From: Anaerolineae bacterium | GTDB lineage: Bacteria; Chloroflexota; Anaerolineae; 4572-78; J111 | Assembly (NCBI GenBank): GCA_023382535.1 | Contig: JAHDWA010000011.1 | Span: 174,349 to 238,348 of the forward strand | Direction of reading: 5' to 3' | DNA length: 64,000 nucleotides | Part shown: in pieces, positions 52,697-61,156 of the stretch | Layout: every line of letters starts with the position of its first letter | Position numbering within the stretch: position 1 is the first letter of the stretch | The notes under the pieces: generated by a model | Databases searched by the model: none | The model's input: only the letters and a program-made list of their open reading frames with translations | Told to the model about the DNA's origin: nothing | Position numbers and translations under genes: made by a program

Positions 52697-53445
52697 AACT
52701 GATTGTCACTATCCTTATCTTCATCTCCAGCTATTTCTTCCTGCTGCCGTTAAAGGATCGCCGCTACCGCAGAAGAGGCTTCCCCTGGATGACCCTGAGC
52801 CTGGTTATCCTTAATATCCTGATTTTCATTGGGGTCATTCTGATCCTGGCCCGTTACGCCGAGAAAGAAGCCCTTATCAAACTTTATCCTTTCCTGGATG
52901 TGCCGCAACTGATTTTGAACGGGCAGGGCCTGGGCGCTTTGTCGGTTTTGAGCAGCGGCTTTCTGCATGGGGGCATTGGTCATCTTTTCGGCAATATGTT
53001 CGCCCTCTGGTTTTTTGGCCGCAAAGTGGAAGACGCCACCGGCCCGATCCGCTTTCTTTTTCTTTACCTGCTCTGCCTCTTTACCAGCAGCATGTTTGAC
53101 GCGCTCACCGCTGTCTTTAGGGGCCAGGAGGCGCTGTCAACACCCGGCCTGGGGGCCAGCGGGGCTATTTTTGGCATTATGACGGCCTACCTGTTCCTCT
53201 ACTCCGAGGAACGGATCTTGACCTTTATCGCCTTTTGGATTTTCCCTTTGCCGATCCCGTTGTGGATCCCGGCCTGGGTCCACATTGTGCAAAACTTGAT
53301 GGTCAACGCTCTGATGGGCGAGTTAGTCCAGGAAGGACTGCTCCAGACAAACGTCGGCGTCTTTGCCCACCTGGGCGGCGGTCTCGGCGGGCTGCTCTGC
53401 ATTTTCCTTTTTTTACACCCGGAAGTGTTCGCCCAGCGGCGGTAG
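52693..53445 (+). CDS. Rhomboid-family intramembrane serine protease
   Basis: A 250-residue protein with about six to seven helices. Rhomboid motifs are FLHGGIGHLFGNM, GASGAIFG (nucleophile Ser) and FAHLGGGLGG (catalytic His). ATG 52693 overlaps the TGA of the TPR gene in an ATGA junction; the upstream frame to 52414 lies inside that gene. The TPR-zinc-ribbon partner may present or regulate its substrate (inference). Confidence 0.9.
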   Translation: MKLIVTILIFISSYFFLLPLKDRRYRRRGFPWMTLSLVILNILIFIGVILILARYAEKEALIKLYPFLDVPQLILNGQGLGALSVLSSGFLHGGIGHLFGNMFALWFFGRKVEDATGPIRFLFLYLLCLFTSSMFDALTAVFRGQEALSTPGLGASGAIFGIMTAYLFLYSEERILTFIAFWIFPLPIPLWIPAWVHIVQNLMVNALMGELVQEGLLQTNVGVFAHLGGGLGGLLCIFLFLHPEVFAQRR

Positions 53446-53461
53446 GGCCACAAAATCTTTA

Positions 53462-53497
53462 CCAGCCTTCCCTTCTTCCAACCTTCCCACTCTTCCT
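53462..53497. repeat. CCAGCCTTCC octamer-word tract
   Basis: The words CCAGCCTT, CCCTTCTT, CCAACCTT and CCCACTCTTCC run in tandem after the rhomboid stop. It is the complement of the TGGAAGGC family at 7194 and 14555, here without a clear second arm. Confidence 0.6.
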
Positions 53498-53602
53498 CCC
53501 CGCTTTGCGCCTGCGGCAATTCACTTTATAATCGTCAACAAAATTACGGAGTGTCAAAGTGTACTTTGCTACCCCGTCATCACAAGCCCCAGGAGGAAAC
53601 TC

Positions 53603-54601
53603 ATGCCGCAAGATACCTTTAAAGCCCTGATAGTTGATCAAAAAGAGGGCGCAGTTCAGGCCGAATTTCGCACCCTTTCCCGCGAGGCCCTGCCGGAAGG
53701 GGATGTCCTGGTTGAGGTGGCTTATTCCACCCTCAACTACAAAGACGGCCTGGCCGTAACCGGGCAGGGCCGGGTCATTCGCAAATACCCGATGGTGCCG
53801 GGGATTGACTTTGCCGGGATGGTGGTCGAGTCGGCCTCGCCCGATTTCAAGGCCGGGGACGAGGTGGTGCTGACCGGCTGGGGCGTCGGCGAGAGCCACT
53901 GGGGCGGCTTTGCCCAGATGGCCCGGGTCAAGGCCGGATGGCTGGCGCCGCTGCCAGGAGGAATTACCTTAAAACAGGCGATGGGTATCGGCACCGCCGG
54001 CTTTACGGCGATGCTGTGTGTCATGGCGCTTGAAGAAAAAGGGCTGACCCCGGCAGACCCGCGCGAAGTGGTCGTCACCGGCGCGGCGGGCGGGGTGGGC
54101 AGTGTGGCCGTGGCAATTTTAGCCAAACTCGGCTACAACGTCGTCGCTGCGACGGGCCGGGCTGAACTGGAGGATTACCTGCGCCAATTGGGAGCTAGAC
54201 AAATTCTGGACCGCTCGGCGCTGGCCAGGCCCGGCAAGCCCCTGGAGACGGAGCGCTGGGCCGGGGCCGTGGACACCGCCGGCGGCGATACCCTGGCCGC
54301 CCTGCTTCCGGGGATGGCCCAGAATACCAGCATCGCCGCCTGCGGCAACGCCGCCGGCTTTGCCCTGAATACGACGGTTTTTCCCTTTATTTTACGGGGG
54401 GTCAGCATCCTGGGGATCAACTCGGTCTTGGTGCCCCAGCCGCGCCGGCTGGCGGTCTGGTCGCGCCTGGCCCGGGACCTGCCGCTGGACAAGCTGGACG
54501 CAATGATGCAGGAAGTGCCGCTGGAGGCTGTCCCTGAACTCAGCCGGCAGATCCTCAAGGGGCAAATCAAGGGCCGGGTCGTGATTGATGTGAATGCCTG
54601 A
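53603..54601 (+). CDS. Acrylyl-CoA reductase/quinone oxidoreductase (AcuI/YhdH type)
   Basis: A 332-residue medium-chain reductase without structural zinc Cys. STLNYKDGLAVTG, VPGIDFAGMV and the nucleotide-binding TGAAGGVGSVAV are typical of YhdH/YhfP/AcuI, which reduces acrylyl-CoA or quinones with NADPH. AGGAGG precedes ATG 53603; the earlier frame is an extension through the rhomboid end. With methylmalonyl-CoA mutase in the window, a role in C3-CoA metabolism is reasonable but inferred. Confidence 0.88.
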   Translation: MPQDTFKALIVDQKEGAVQAEFRTLSREALPEGDVLVEVAYSTLNYKDGLAVTGQGRVIRKYPMVPGIDFAGMVVESASPDFKAGDEVVLTGWGVGESHWGGFAQMARVKAGWLAPLPGGITLKQAMGIGTAGFTAMLCVMALEEKGLTPADPREVVVTGAAGGVGSVAVAILAKLGYNVVAATGRAELEDYLRQLGARQILDRSALARPGKPLETERWAGAVDTAGGDTLAALLPGMAQNTSIAACGNAAGFALNTTVFPFILRGVSILGINSVLVPQPRRLAVWSRLARDLPLDKLDAMMQEVPLEAVPELSRQILKGQIKGRVVIDVNA

Positions 54602-54646
54602 CTCCAAACCGGCCGTTGCAGGTAGAATGCGGAGTTAGACTGCATC

Positions 54647-55618
54647 TCAGTCGCGATCGAACTGAGATCCTTGGCCCGACTGAAGAGCGCGCTGATAGGC
54701 CAGGGCCGCGACGGCAAGGTCCCCGAGGGCCAGCCCGCGAAAGACGAAGGCGCTCTTCTCCTCGGCGGAGCGGCGTCCGGGGATGTCGCCGTTCACCAAT
54801 CCCGTCAGATCCCCGGCCACCAGGGCCGGGTCAACCAAAGGCTCTGGCATCTGCGCTTCCTGTTCGAGGTCGTCAATGATAATCCGGTTGAAGGCGGGCA
54901 TGCCGTCGGCCACCCACGACGCGGCCTGATCCGTCATCGTGGCAAACGCGCCTGGCTGCAACCAGCGGGCATCGAGAAAGGGCGCGAGCTGGGGCGAGAA
55001 CGTCACCGAAGTGATGACCAAATCGGCGTCCTGCACTGCCTCGCGGGCTGTTTCGCTGGCGACTGCCGCAAGGCCCAGCTTTTCCGCCGCCTGACATAAC
55101 GCGTCTCTATTCGCGCTTCCACGCCCAAACGCGCGGATTTCCTGCAAGGGGAACAGCGCGGCGAACGCCTGTAAATGACTCTGGGCTTGCACCCCACAGC
55201 CGATAAAGGCCGCGACCGAAGCGTCGGGTCGCGCCAGCCGTTTGGCCGCCACAGCGCTCAACCCGGCGGTGCGCACGGCCGTGACCCAGTTGCCATCCAT
55301 AACGGCCAAGGGAATGCCGGTGTCGCTGTCGAGCAGGATGACCACGGCGTTGATGTCAGGCAGGCCGCGTTCCCGGTTGCGCGGATTGAAGATCAAAGAC
55401 TTCATGGCCAGAAAAGGCGGATCGTCGGCTGCAGACAGGGTCGCCATCATGTAGCGGCCATCGGGCGGCTGAATGACGGCCTTCGGCGCGTTCCACGCCC
55501 GGGCCTGGCTCCGCCCGCGGATCAGGCGCTCGATACTTTCGACCACCTCGTCCGGGGTGAGGGCCAACCCTTGCAGTGTCGTCTGGGACAGATAGGACGG
55601 CCGGCTGTCAGTTTTCAT
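54647..55618 (-). CDS. Ornithine cyclodeaminase/mu-crystallin family
   Basis: A 323-residue NAD(P)-dependent protein. The substrate-site residues are in FLAMKSLIFNPRN (Lys) and WVTAVRTAGLSAVAAKRL (Arg). The Rossmann motif is AAFIGCGVQAQSHLQAF. Members act as ornithine cyclodeaminase, alanine dehydrogenase or imine reductases; the sequence alone does not settle which. It is monocistronic and convergent with the acuI-like gene. Confidence 0.88.
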   Translation of the reverse strand: MKTDSRPSYLSQTTLQGLALTPDEVVESIERLIRGRSQARAWNAPKAVIQPPDGRYMMATLSAADDPPFLAMKSLIFNPRNRERGLPDINAVVILLDSDTGIPLAVMDGNWVTAVRTAGLSAVAAKRLARPDASVAAFIGCGVQAQSHLQAFAALFPLQEIRAFGRGSANRDALCQAAEKLGLAAVASETAREAVQDADLVITSVTFSPQLAPFLDARWLQPGAFATMTDQAASWVADGMPAFNRIIIDDLEQEAQMPEPLVDPALVAGDLTGLVNGDIPGRRSAEEKSAFVFRGLALGDLAVAALAYQRALQSGQGSQFDRD

Positions 55619-55708
55619 GCTTGTCTCCCTATAATAGAGAACCCCCTAAAATAAAAACCGAGCTTGTGGCGTCGGCTTGACGGGCTGGTTGGGCGGCTAC
55701 ACCCTACC

Positions 55709-56181
55709 TTAAACTCCGCTCGGCTGAAGCAAGGCCAGCACCTCTTGGTGAAGTGAGGCGTCACACGAGGTAAGTAAACTTCCACCAAAGACAATCCCTT
55801 CACGCTGCCCGGAAAGGGTGGTGGCCATTCCCCCTGCCTCCTCAACGCAGGGGATAATCGCGGCGCTATCCCAGGGCTGCATAAGGGTGTCTACCCCAGA
55901 GAAAACCAAGTCGTTCCATCAAGAGGGTCAATGACCCAGCGATAGGGAGTTTTCGATAGAGTGGTCGCTCCAAACTCTTCACCGAGAATACTATCGTCAG
56001 GGCATTGTTTGGTGATCATTTCGCGGACGATCTCCTCAGCGCGGCGGTCAGCATCTGTCACTTCGGTCCCATCCGGTTTCATGCTAACCACACAGTTGTG
56101 GTAGTACGGCATTATCTGTCCCGCCGCTGCTTCGGCAAGCTGGAGAGCAAAATCCAGAAACTCCTGTCGTTGTTTGAGCAT
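55709..56181 (-). pseudogene. Inositol monophosphatase-family gene with internal deletion
   Basis: The N-terminal half (96 residues, 56181 to 55891) is intact through metal-site motifs EEFGA and WVIDPLDGTTWF. The other frame (to 55709) resumes with MQPWDSAAIIPCVEEAGG and ends ASLHQEVLALL, the normal C-terminus. About 100 residues between the two are missing and the frames do not join. The family is histidinol-phosphatase/IMPase type. It is almost certainly non-functional. Its start overlaps the end of a 54-residue frame. Confidence 0.8.
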
Positions 56182-56345
56182 TAGTAAATGTTGTAGAATG
56201 CTTGTCGTACCCGTCCTGGATATGGTAGTGCTTTCCTCCCAACCCCCGTAGCGAGGTTTCTTAGGAACCGCTTGTTGGCTGCGGCCTTGCCTACCATAAC
56301 CTTAATCTGACGAAAGCTGGCATTAATAAACGGCTTAAATTTCAT
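56181..56345 (-). CDS. Basic 54-residue hypothetical protein
   Basis: ATG 56345 begins 5 nt after the VapC stop and the frame (MKFKPFINASFRQIKVMVGK..., ending AFYNIY) stops in a TAATG overlap with the broken phosphatase gene. It is rich in Lys and Arg. The position suggests it is co-transcribed with vapBC. No ribosome site is strong and no family is recognised; a 40-nt hairpin lies within it, so it may be non-coding. Confidence 0.35.
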   Translation of the reverse strand: MKFKPFINASFRQIKVMVGKAAANKRFLRNLATGVGRKALPYPGRVRQAFYNIY

Positions 56346-56349
56346 TATT

Positions 56350-56805
56350 CTACGGTCCTACGTATTCATCCAAGATGATAACTTCTAACTCTGGCTCTAC
56401 CCTCTTTAACGCTTTATCATTACTAACCCATAGGGCTGCTCCCTCAATCATTGCTGTCGCTACTTGTAAAGCATCCGCAGGCCGAAGATTGTACTTGGCT
56501 CGCAGTTGTGCTGCTCGTCTGGCTACCTCACGACTTACCTCGCTCAATTTCAAATTTGGAAAATTTACTAACAGCACTTCATACTGCCGGGCAATATCAC
56601 CCCGATTAAGCCGCCAGGGATGAACGGTTAGCTCCATTATAGCGACAGTGGAAATTACCCCCATACACTGCCCTGACTCAATTTGCTTGAGAACCACTCG
56701 TGTTAGGGGAAGATAGTGAGGGTGAGCTTCAAAATGATAGATGAAAACGGAGGTATCCAATCCAATCATCGAATGGTTGGCTAGTCGTTGTTCGAGGCTT
56801 GCCAT
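56350..56805 (-). CDS. vapC: PIN-domain ribonuclease toxin (VapC family)
   Basis: About 151 residues. PIN-domain acidic residues are Asp17 (GLDTSVF), Glu58 (IMELTV), Asp111 (RPADALQ) and Asp130 (SNDKAL). These form the Mg site of VapC RNases, which cleave tRNA or rRNA when freed from the antitoxin. ATG 56805 follows AGGAAAGAG and overlaps vapB by 25 nt; an alternative is ATG 56772. It pairs with the AbrB-type antitoxin gene. Confidence 0.88.
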   Translation of the reverse strand: MASLEQRLANHSMIGLDTSVFIYHFEAHPHYLPLTRVVLKQIESGQCMGVISTVAIMELTVHPWRLNRGDIARQYEVLLVNFPNLKLSEVSREVARRAAQLRAKYNLRPADALQVATAMIEGAALWVSNDKALKRVEPELEVIILDEYVGP

Positions 56806-57038
56806 GCATCTCTTTCCTGGTCGAGGTAAGCGGTTGTATCCAGATTTTGCCAAATATCCTGATGAAGCCCCGCCAGATGTTCTACATAATCCTGGGGTTG
56901 GGGAATAAGTACAATCATTCCTTCTTGAATATCAACTAAAAGGCGGTCACCGGCTTGAATATTGAGATGTTGACGGGCCATACTGGGCAGAGAAATTTGA
57001 TAACGATTACTGACTTTAACCGTTGTTGTCTCGGTCAT
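56781..57038 (-). CDS. vapB: AbrB/SpoVT-fold antitoxin (VapB type)
   Basis: An 85-residue protein with an N-terminal swapped-hairpin AbrB domain (VKVSNRYQISLPSMARQHLN...GDRLLVDIQEG) and a C-terminal toxin-binding tail (HLAGLHQDIWQNLD). It neutralises VapC and usually represses its own operon. GTAGGAG precedes the ATG. A palindrome at 57049-57076 in the promoter is the likely operator. Confidence 0.85.
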   Translation of the reverse strand: MTETTTVKVSNRYQISLPSMARQHLNIQAGDRLLVDIQEGMIVLIPQPQDYVEHLAGLHQDIWQNLDTTAYLDQERDAWQASNND

Positions 57039-57048
57039 TTTATCTCCT

Positions 57049-57076
57049 ACAAAGCAAAACGTATAATCTGCTTTGT
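57049..57076. promoter_or_regulatory. vapBC operator candidate
   Basis: ACAAAGCA (57049-57056) mirrors TGCTTTGT (57069-57076) around an AT-rich centre with a -10-like TTATAC on the minus strand. It lies 11 nt upstream of the vapB start, so binding there would block transcription. Confidence 0.65.
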
Positions 57077-57178
57077 ATTTTAATCATTTATTCAGGGTTC
57101 AACAAGTCTGAGTAAAGGATTGAGTTGAAATGTGAGCATAGGTAATGAAGTTGTGGATACAGTTTTTATTAAACGAGC

Positions 57179-57284
57179 GCCTAACGGCTGGGCGTCAGCC
57201 GCCCACCACCAACAGAATGGATCATCTTCAGCATTGACGCCTAACTCCAGCAGGATCGGCGGTCGGCTGCACGCCGTGTTGGGC
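57179..57284. repeat. attC-like imperfect palindrome
   Basis: The ends are GCCTAAC (57179-57185) and GTTGGGC (57278-57284), which match integron core-site consensus and pair with one wobble. Inside, GGCGT-CAGCCG on one arm pairs with CGGCTG-ACGCC on the other with single extrahelical bases, the pattern of attC sites. A second GCCTAAC lies at 57239. On the minus strand it follows the esterase gene, where a cassette's attC would be. No integrase is in the window. The rest of the 407-nt gap (57039-57445) shows only the vapBC operator. Confidence 0.45.
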
Positions 57285-57445
57285 GGCGGCCTGCGGAACA
57301 AGTGCTTTGCTTGCCCATCTAATCAGCACGACTCTACAAAGCGTCAGTCGAGCACGCATCCGTTTATTCGATGCCTATTCGTTGACCGCTTTTATCCGGC
57401 TGCATGAAATCTCCGTCTTTTGGGGGATGTGGTGTTAGGGGTCGT

Positions 57446-58630
57446 TTACTCTCCAACAAGCAATTTTGAAAAGAAAGGTAACATGTGTTCGAGGACGCGT
57501 TTGCCTAATTGTGTCTCATGGTCTCCATCATGGACAGCCACCTCATGCTGAATCCCAGCGGCAGTTAACTGTTGATCGAGGTAAACACAGCCATCAATGA
57601 TCCAGGTGTTTCCATCTTTTGTGCCGTAATCTACGACAATGCCTTTCAACTTTAGCCAATTATCTTTGTATTGGGGAATTTTCGCAGCGATACCACCAAA
57701 ACCACTTTCCCATTGCTTCCATACCTTGTCATCACGTACAAGCTTGCCATTGGATTCACTGTAAGGATAATCAAAGTAAAAAGGTGGCTTTTCGGGGGCT
57801 GGCGCAAAGGCATATCCGTATGCTGTGGCCTGGTAATTCATGTATTGTTTCGAAAGTACTGCTTCCAGTTGCTGATCTTCGGGTTTCGCCAGAACAGCCT
57901 TCTGTCCGTCGAGAAAGTTTTGAATCGTATACTCAACATTGAAAAATTGGGAGTTGGCCAGCCCTTTTTTGTCATACAATCCCGGACTCAGACTGTAGAC
58001 AGTCCCGAACACATCGGGATGGAGCATGGCGATGTTGAGCGAACCAAACCCGCCCATGGAATGACCACTAATGCCGCGAGACTCTACCCGTGCAATGGTG
58101 CGATAGTGATTGTCCACATAGCCAACAACCTCCTGCACTACGAAATCTTCCCAGTTGCCGGTTACTGGGGAATTAACGTAAAAACTTCCTCCTAACTGGT
58201 TATCACCTGGCACTACCACGATGATCATCTCTTGAATCACGCCCGCTTGGATTAATTTATTTATATCCTCGGACGAGACGTCCATAGACCGATTTCCAAA
58301 GCCGGGCAGGAAATACACCACTGGGTACCGCTTTGTGGAAGTATCATAAGCGGGCGGCAGATACACAATGATGGTGCGCTCAGTTTTCTCACCGATCAAG
58401 TTCTTGGCCAGCGCAACAGATTTGATCATCACTTCGTTGAGAGATCCTGCTGGCTTGGTCGCTGTTGGTGCGGGACGAGGAGTTTTCGTGGGGGCACCTG
58501 TCGTGAAGACGCCTGTGGCGGCTTGGGTCGGAGCTGAACTGGGGGTGAGGCCAGCACCGCAACCTGACAGTAGCAAACTAAGAACTACTATCCAAATGAT
58601 GACAATCAACCTTATCCGTTTGATGTTCAT
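57446..58630 (-). CDS. Lipoprotein esterase of the esterase-D/feruloyl-esterase type
   Basis: A 394-residue protein with a lipoprotein signal: hydrophobic residues 7-21 and lipobox LLSGC (Cys24), then a Thr/Pro/Ala-rich linker. The alpha/beta-hydrolase domain has the nucleophile in GISGHSMGGFG (near residue 189) and the His in HDGDHETQLG near the C-terminus. It is expected outside the cytoplasm, anchored by lipid, hydrolysing esters of carbohydrates or lipids. GGAG-type site upstream. It is flanked on both sides by GCCTAAC-type palindromes. Confidence 0.88.
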   Translation of the reverse strand: MNIKRIRLIVIIWIVVLSLLLSGCGAGLTPSSAPTQAATGVFTTGAPTKTPRPAPTATKPAGSLNEVMIKSVALAKNLIGEKTERTIIVYLPPAYDTSTKRYPVVYFLPGFGNRSMDVSSEDINKLIQAGVIQEMIIVVVPGDNQLGGSFYVNSPVTGNWEDFVVQEVVGYVDNHYRTIARVESRGISGHSMGGFGSLNIAMLHPDVFGTVYSLSPGLYDKKGLANSQFFNVEYTIQNFLDGQKAVLAKPEDQQLEAVLSKQYMNYQATAYGYAFAPAPEKPPFYFDYPYSESNGKLVRDDKVWKQWESGFGGIAAKIPQYKDNWLKLKGIVVDYGTKDGNTWIIDGCVYLDQQLTAAGIQHEVAVHDGDHETQLGKRVLEHMLPFFSKLLVGE

Positions 58631-58707
58631 GTTTCTCCTTTCACCATCACACGCGTACCCGACGACTACTCTAGTGAGTCGTATGAATTGATGAAAGCGA
58701 TCCAGCG

Positions 58708-58826
58708 GCCTAACGCCTAAGTTTAGCCGATTGCGGGTTAGCGACAGATGCTACAATTTTACAGCATTTTCGATGCCCAATCAACCTTCAATAAGAGCCA
58801 AGATTAGCAATTCGGCTACAACGATT
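58708..58826. repeat. Partial attC-like palindrome upstream of the esterase gene
   Basis: GCCTAAC (58708-58714) is followed by TAGCCGATTGC, which pairs with GCAATTCGGCTA (about 58807-58818). The outer partner of GCCTAAC is not recognisable, so the site is degraded or not a true attC. Confidence 0.3.
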
Positions 58827-58917
58827 TGGTGCGATCCGTTCGCCCGAAACCGGCTTAGGACGGGGGACGGGTGGCAAAGAACGCAAGTTGTTCTTTGATA
58901 ACTCTAATTCGATGTTG

Positions 58918-59615
58918 GTGCGATGATGCTTCTGGTATCATCAAGTCCAACTCCCGCAGTGGTTCGGGTAACAGCATCATCCCCTGCTCCGCGACTGGTT
59001 CTCAACGGGTAGAAGCGGGATGAAAAGGCGGAAAGTCACGAACCAGACGTGGCTATCCCGTCGAGCAGGTGACTAAGGCTAACGACGAGTGAAGCTATGG
59101 TTGAAGCGTCGTCAAGCAGAACCTGCCTACGCTGGTTTAACGGCAGGCCCAAAAGGGATTGTATCCAGGCTACGTTGTCAAGCGAAACGTAGTAATCACT
59201 CGAATGGATACCGGCGTAAAGTAGCAGCCTACGGTCACAACCCATCGGATTAGGGAACGGAGTAACCCGCTTAAGGCTCTCGGCTCAGACCGAGCAGGCA
59301 ACCAGCCGCATGCCGCAGCGGGTAGGATGCCCCAAGAAGCCAAGGCTCTGGGTAATGCCAGAGATATGCTGACGTGGGGCGGGTATTCGGGAAAACAACG
59401 GCGCTTGAAAAAGGCCCGCGCTTTATGGCACGCACCCAGTGGGTGTAGTGAAAGCCAGTTGCCCCAAGAGTTCAGTTGTTAAGCGACCCTCTTCCGTAAG
59501 AGTTTGGGTTGTGCCAATGACAGTGGCCCGAATACTCAGGAGCGGAGTGAAGCGAAAGTTTCACGCTCCGTTCTGAAGCAGCGGCGGGGTCAGCGATGGC
59601 CCCGCCGACTGTAAC
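58918..59615 (+). mobile_element. ORF-less group II intron
   Basis: The 5' end is GTGCG (58918-58922), the group II consensus. GATGATGCT then pairs with AGCATCATC (58983-58991 region), a domain I stem. About 620 nt of structured sequence follow with typical domain I-III stretches. Domain V (59540-59573) is perfect: 8-bp lower helix, AGC triad, 2-nt CG bulge, 6-bp upper helix, GAAA tetraloop. Domain VI (about 59574-59615) has an unpaired A at 59608, 7 nt from the 3' end AC. There is no reverse transcriptase or maturase frame; domain IV is very short. It would need a maturase in trans. It lies in non-coding DNA between the esterase and a membrane protein gene. Confidence 0.85.
59540..59615 (+). 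ncRNA. Group II intron domains V and VI
   Basis: Domain V: GAGCGGAG pairs with CTCCGTTC, and TGAAGC pairs with GTTTCA around GAAA, 34 nt in all. The triad AGC and the CG bulge are in the canonical places. Domain VI: CAG-CGGCGGGG pairs with CCCCGCCG-CTG, leaving A59608 bulged as the lariat branch point. The AGC triad differs from the CGC reported for the Oceanobacillus IIC intron, so a IIB-like class is more likely (inference). Confidence 0.88.
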
Positions 59616-59780
59616 TTAGCCAGTTCATTTTGACGAAGTCTCTCACTCCCCAGAGGTTATTCCCATCAAATCTGGGAAAACTTCCCGACCCAAATAGGAG
59701 CCTGCCCCCAAGACAACGGGAAACATCCCATGTTATCCTGAGATCAACTTAACAATTTACTTTCTTTACGGAGGCAACAA

Positions 59781-60428
59781 ATGAACACGTATCAAACTTT
59801 GCAACAAAAAGTATTGGGGCTGGCCTTTATTTTGGGGCCGCTACTGATGGTGATTGGCGCAGCGGTGTATGTGATGGGTATCGGACTGACCCCCTTCGGG
59901 ACCGATAGTTGGGTAGATGCCATTTTCGCTGGTTACGGGGTGATGCTGATGATCCCCGTCTTTCTTGAATTGGCCCGTATTCTGGGCCAACGCGCCCCGA
60001 TTTTCGGGATCATCTGTGCGATTGCCGGGTTGTGCTGGGCCTTACTTGAAATACCGATCTCTCACAAGGTTACGCAGATGGACATCATCAACGCCGGTCT
60101 CGACGAGTCGATCTGGGCTATTTTGGGCTCTTTTGAAGGCTGGATACCTCTCTTTATCGGAGTGTTATTAGCACATCTTGCTCCACTTCTGCTCGGCATC
60201 GGCTTTCTCTGGAAGGGTGGTATCCCGCGCTGGGCGGCCGGGCTGCTCATTGTTGGAACCATTTTCTTATTCATTGGCACAGGCGGTGGGGCGGAGATTG
60301 CCTTTTGGCAGACCGGCATTATCTACCCGCTATCGGCCCTGGCCTTTCTGGCGGCGCTGGCTCCAATTGGCTTACGTTATTTGGCGGGTGATAGTCAGGT
60401 GTATGAATTAGAAATGGTAACGGCTTAA
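59781..60428 (+). CDS. Hypothetical six-helix membrane protein
   Basis: A 215-residue protein with about six hydrophobic helices (FILGPLLMVIGAAVYVMG, GYGVMLMIPVFLELARILG, IFGIICAIAGLCWALLEI, and so on). ACGGAGG precedes the ATG. It is followed closely by an SRPBCC gene. No recognised family, though the layout resembles small DUF4386-type proteins. Confidence 0.7.
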   Translation: MNTYQTLQQKVLGLAFILGPLLMVIGAAVYVMGIGLTPFGTDSWVDAIFAGYGVMLMIPVFLELARILGQRAPIFGIICAIAGLCWALLEIPISHKVTQMDIINAGLDESIWAILGSFEGWIPLFIGVLLAHLAPLLLGIGFLWKGGIPRWAAGLLIVGTIFLFIGTGGGAEIAFWQTGIIYPLSALAFLAALAPIGLRYLAGDSQVYELEMVTA

Positions 60429-60451
60429 TTTAGCAATTAGAGGAGTGCAAA

Positions 60452-60973
60452 ATGAAAAAAATATTGAAATGGATTGGCATTGTTTTTGGTGGACTGCTGA
60501 GTTTGATTCTGATTGTCGCCCTGGGCTTATACATTTTTGCCCCCGATCCAATCACCGCCCACTCTGAGGTGGAGATTGCTGCCTCGCCGGACGTTGTCTT
60601 TGAGCAATTCACCAGCTACGATTACTGGTATGAATTGTGGGACGTGGTAGCGTTGACTCCACCGGGAACGCCGGAGACAGGTAGCCCGTTTCAGTTTGTG
60701 GAACCGGACGGCACAGTCGTAAACGGGGTTATCACTCAATATGAGGAAGGACGTGTTTTCGCCGCTGATCTGTCGATGGAAGGCCTTGATGCCGACTTCT
60801 CCTTTTCGCTCACCCTTGAACCCACCGCCAACGGAACCCAGGCCGTGCTATACAATGAAGGTAAAGTCGGTGGCCTAATGAAGGTGATGATGGCCGCCTA
60901 CGCCATGACCGGCGAGTTAAATGCTTACTATGATCTGGTTATTAACCGGCTGAAAACAAAGGTGGAGGGATAA
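60452..60973 (+). CDS. SRPBCC-family protein with N-terminal membrane helix
   Basis: A 173-residue protein. One hydrophobic helix (about 7-30) is followed by a START/polyketide-cyclase-like domain (HSEVEIAASPDVVFEQFTSYDYWYELWD...). Such domains bind hydrophobic ligands. GAGG lies about 8 nt upstream of the ATG. It is 23 nt after the previous membrane gene, so it is probably co-transcribed. Confidence 0.82.
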   Translation: MKKILKWIGIVFGGLLSLILIVALGLYIFAPDPITAHSEVEIAASPDVVFEQFTSYDYWYELWDVVALTPPGTPETGSPFQFVEPDGTVVNGVITQYEEGRVFAADLSMEGLDADFSFSLTLEPTANGTQAVLYNEGKVGGLMKVMMAAYAMTGELNAYYDLVINRLKTKVEG

Positions 60974-61021
60974 AGAAATTAAAATTTGACGTATCGTTCT
61001 AGCCATACTATGCTGACTTAA

Positions 61022-61150
61022 TCTCATAACTCACCTGGATGTACCTTTGATGACATCTCCGGCTGGCTGCACGAGGTCGGCTTTAGCGATATTCGGCGCA
61101 AAAATATTTTGAAGGCGGGGAGTGCCTTAATTAGTGCTGTAACGGTGTAA
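61022..61150 (+). pseudogene. C-terminal remnant of a SAM methyltransferase
   Basis: An open tail reads DDISGWLHEVGFSDIRRKNILKAG, then ALISAVTV and stop. This resembles the last 40 residues of class I methyltransferases (helix, ...AGF.DI..., final beta strand). No start or motif I is present upstream, so it is a fragment. Confidence 0.45.
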
Positions 61151-61156
61151 CATTTA

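Noticed and set aside
57092..57301. 69-residue minus-strand frame
   Set aside because: It lies within the attC-like palindrome and its sequence is only a translation of that palindrome.
59036..59245. 69-residue minus-strand frame in the intron
   Set aside because: It is antisense to domain I of the group II ribozyme, with no ribosome site and no likeness to a maturase.
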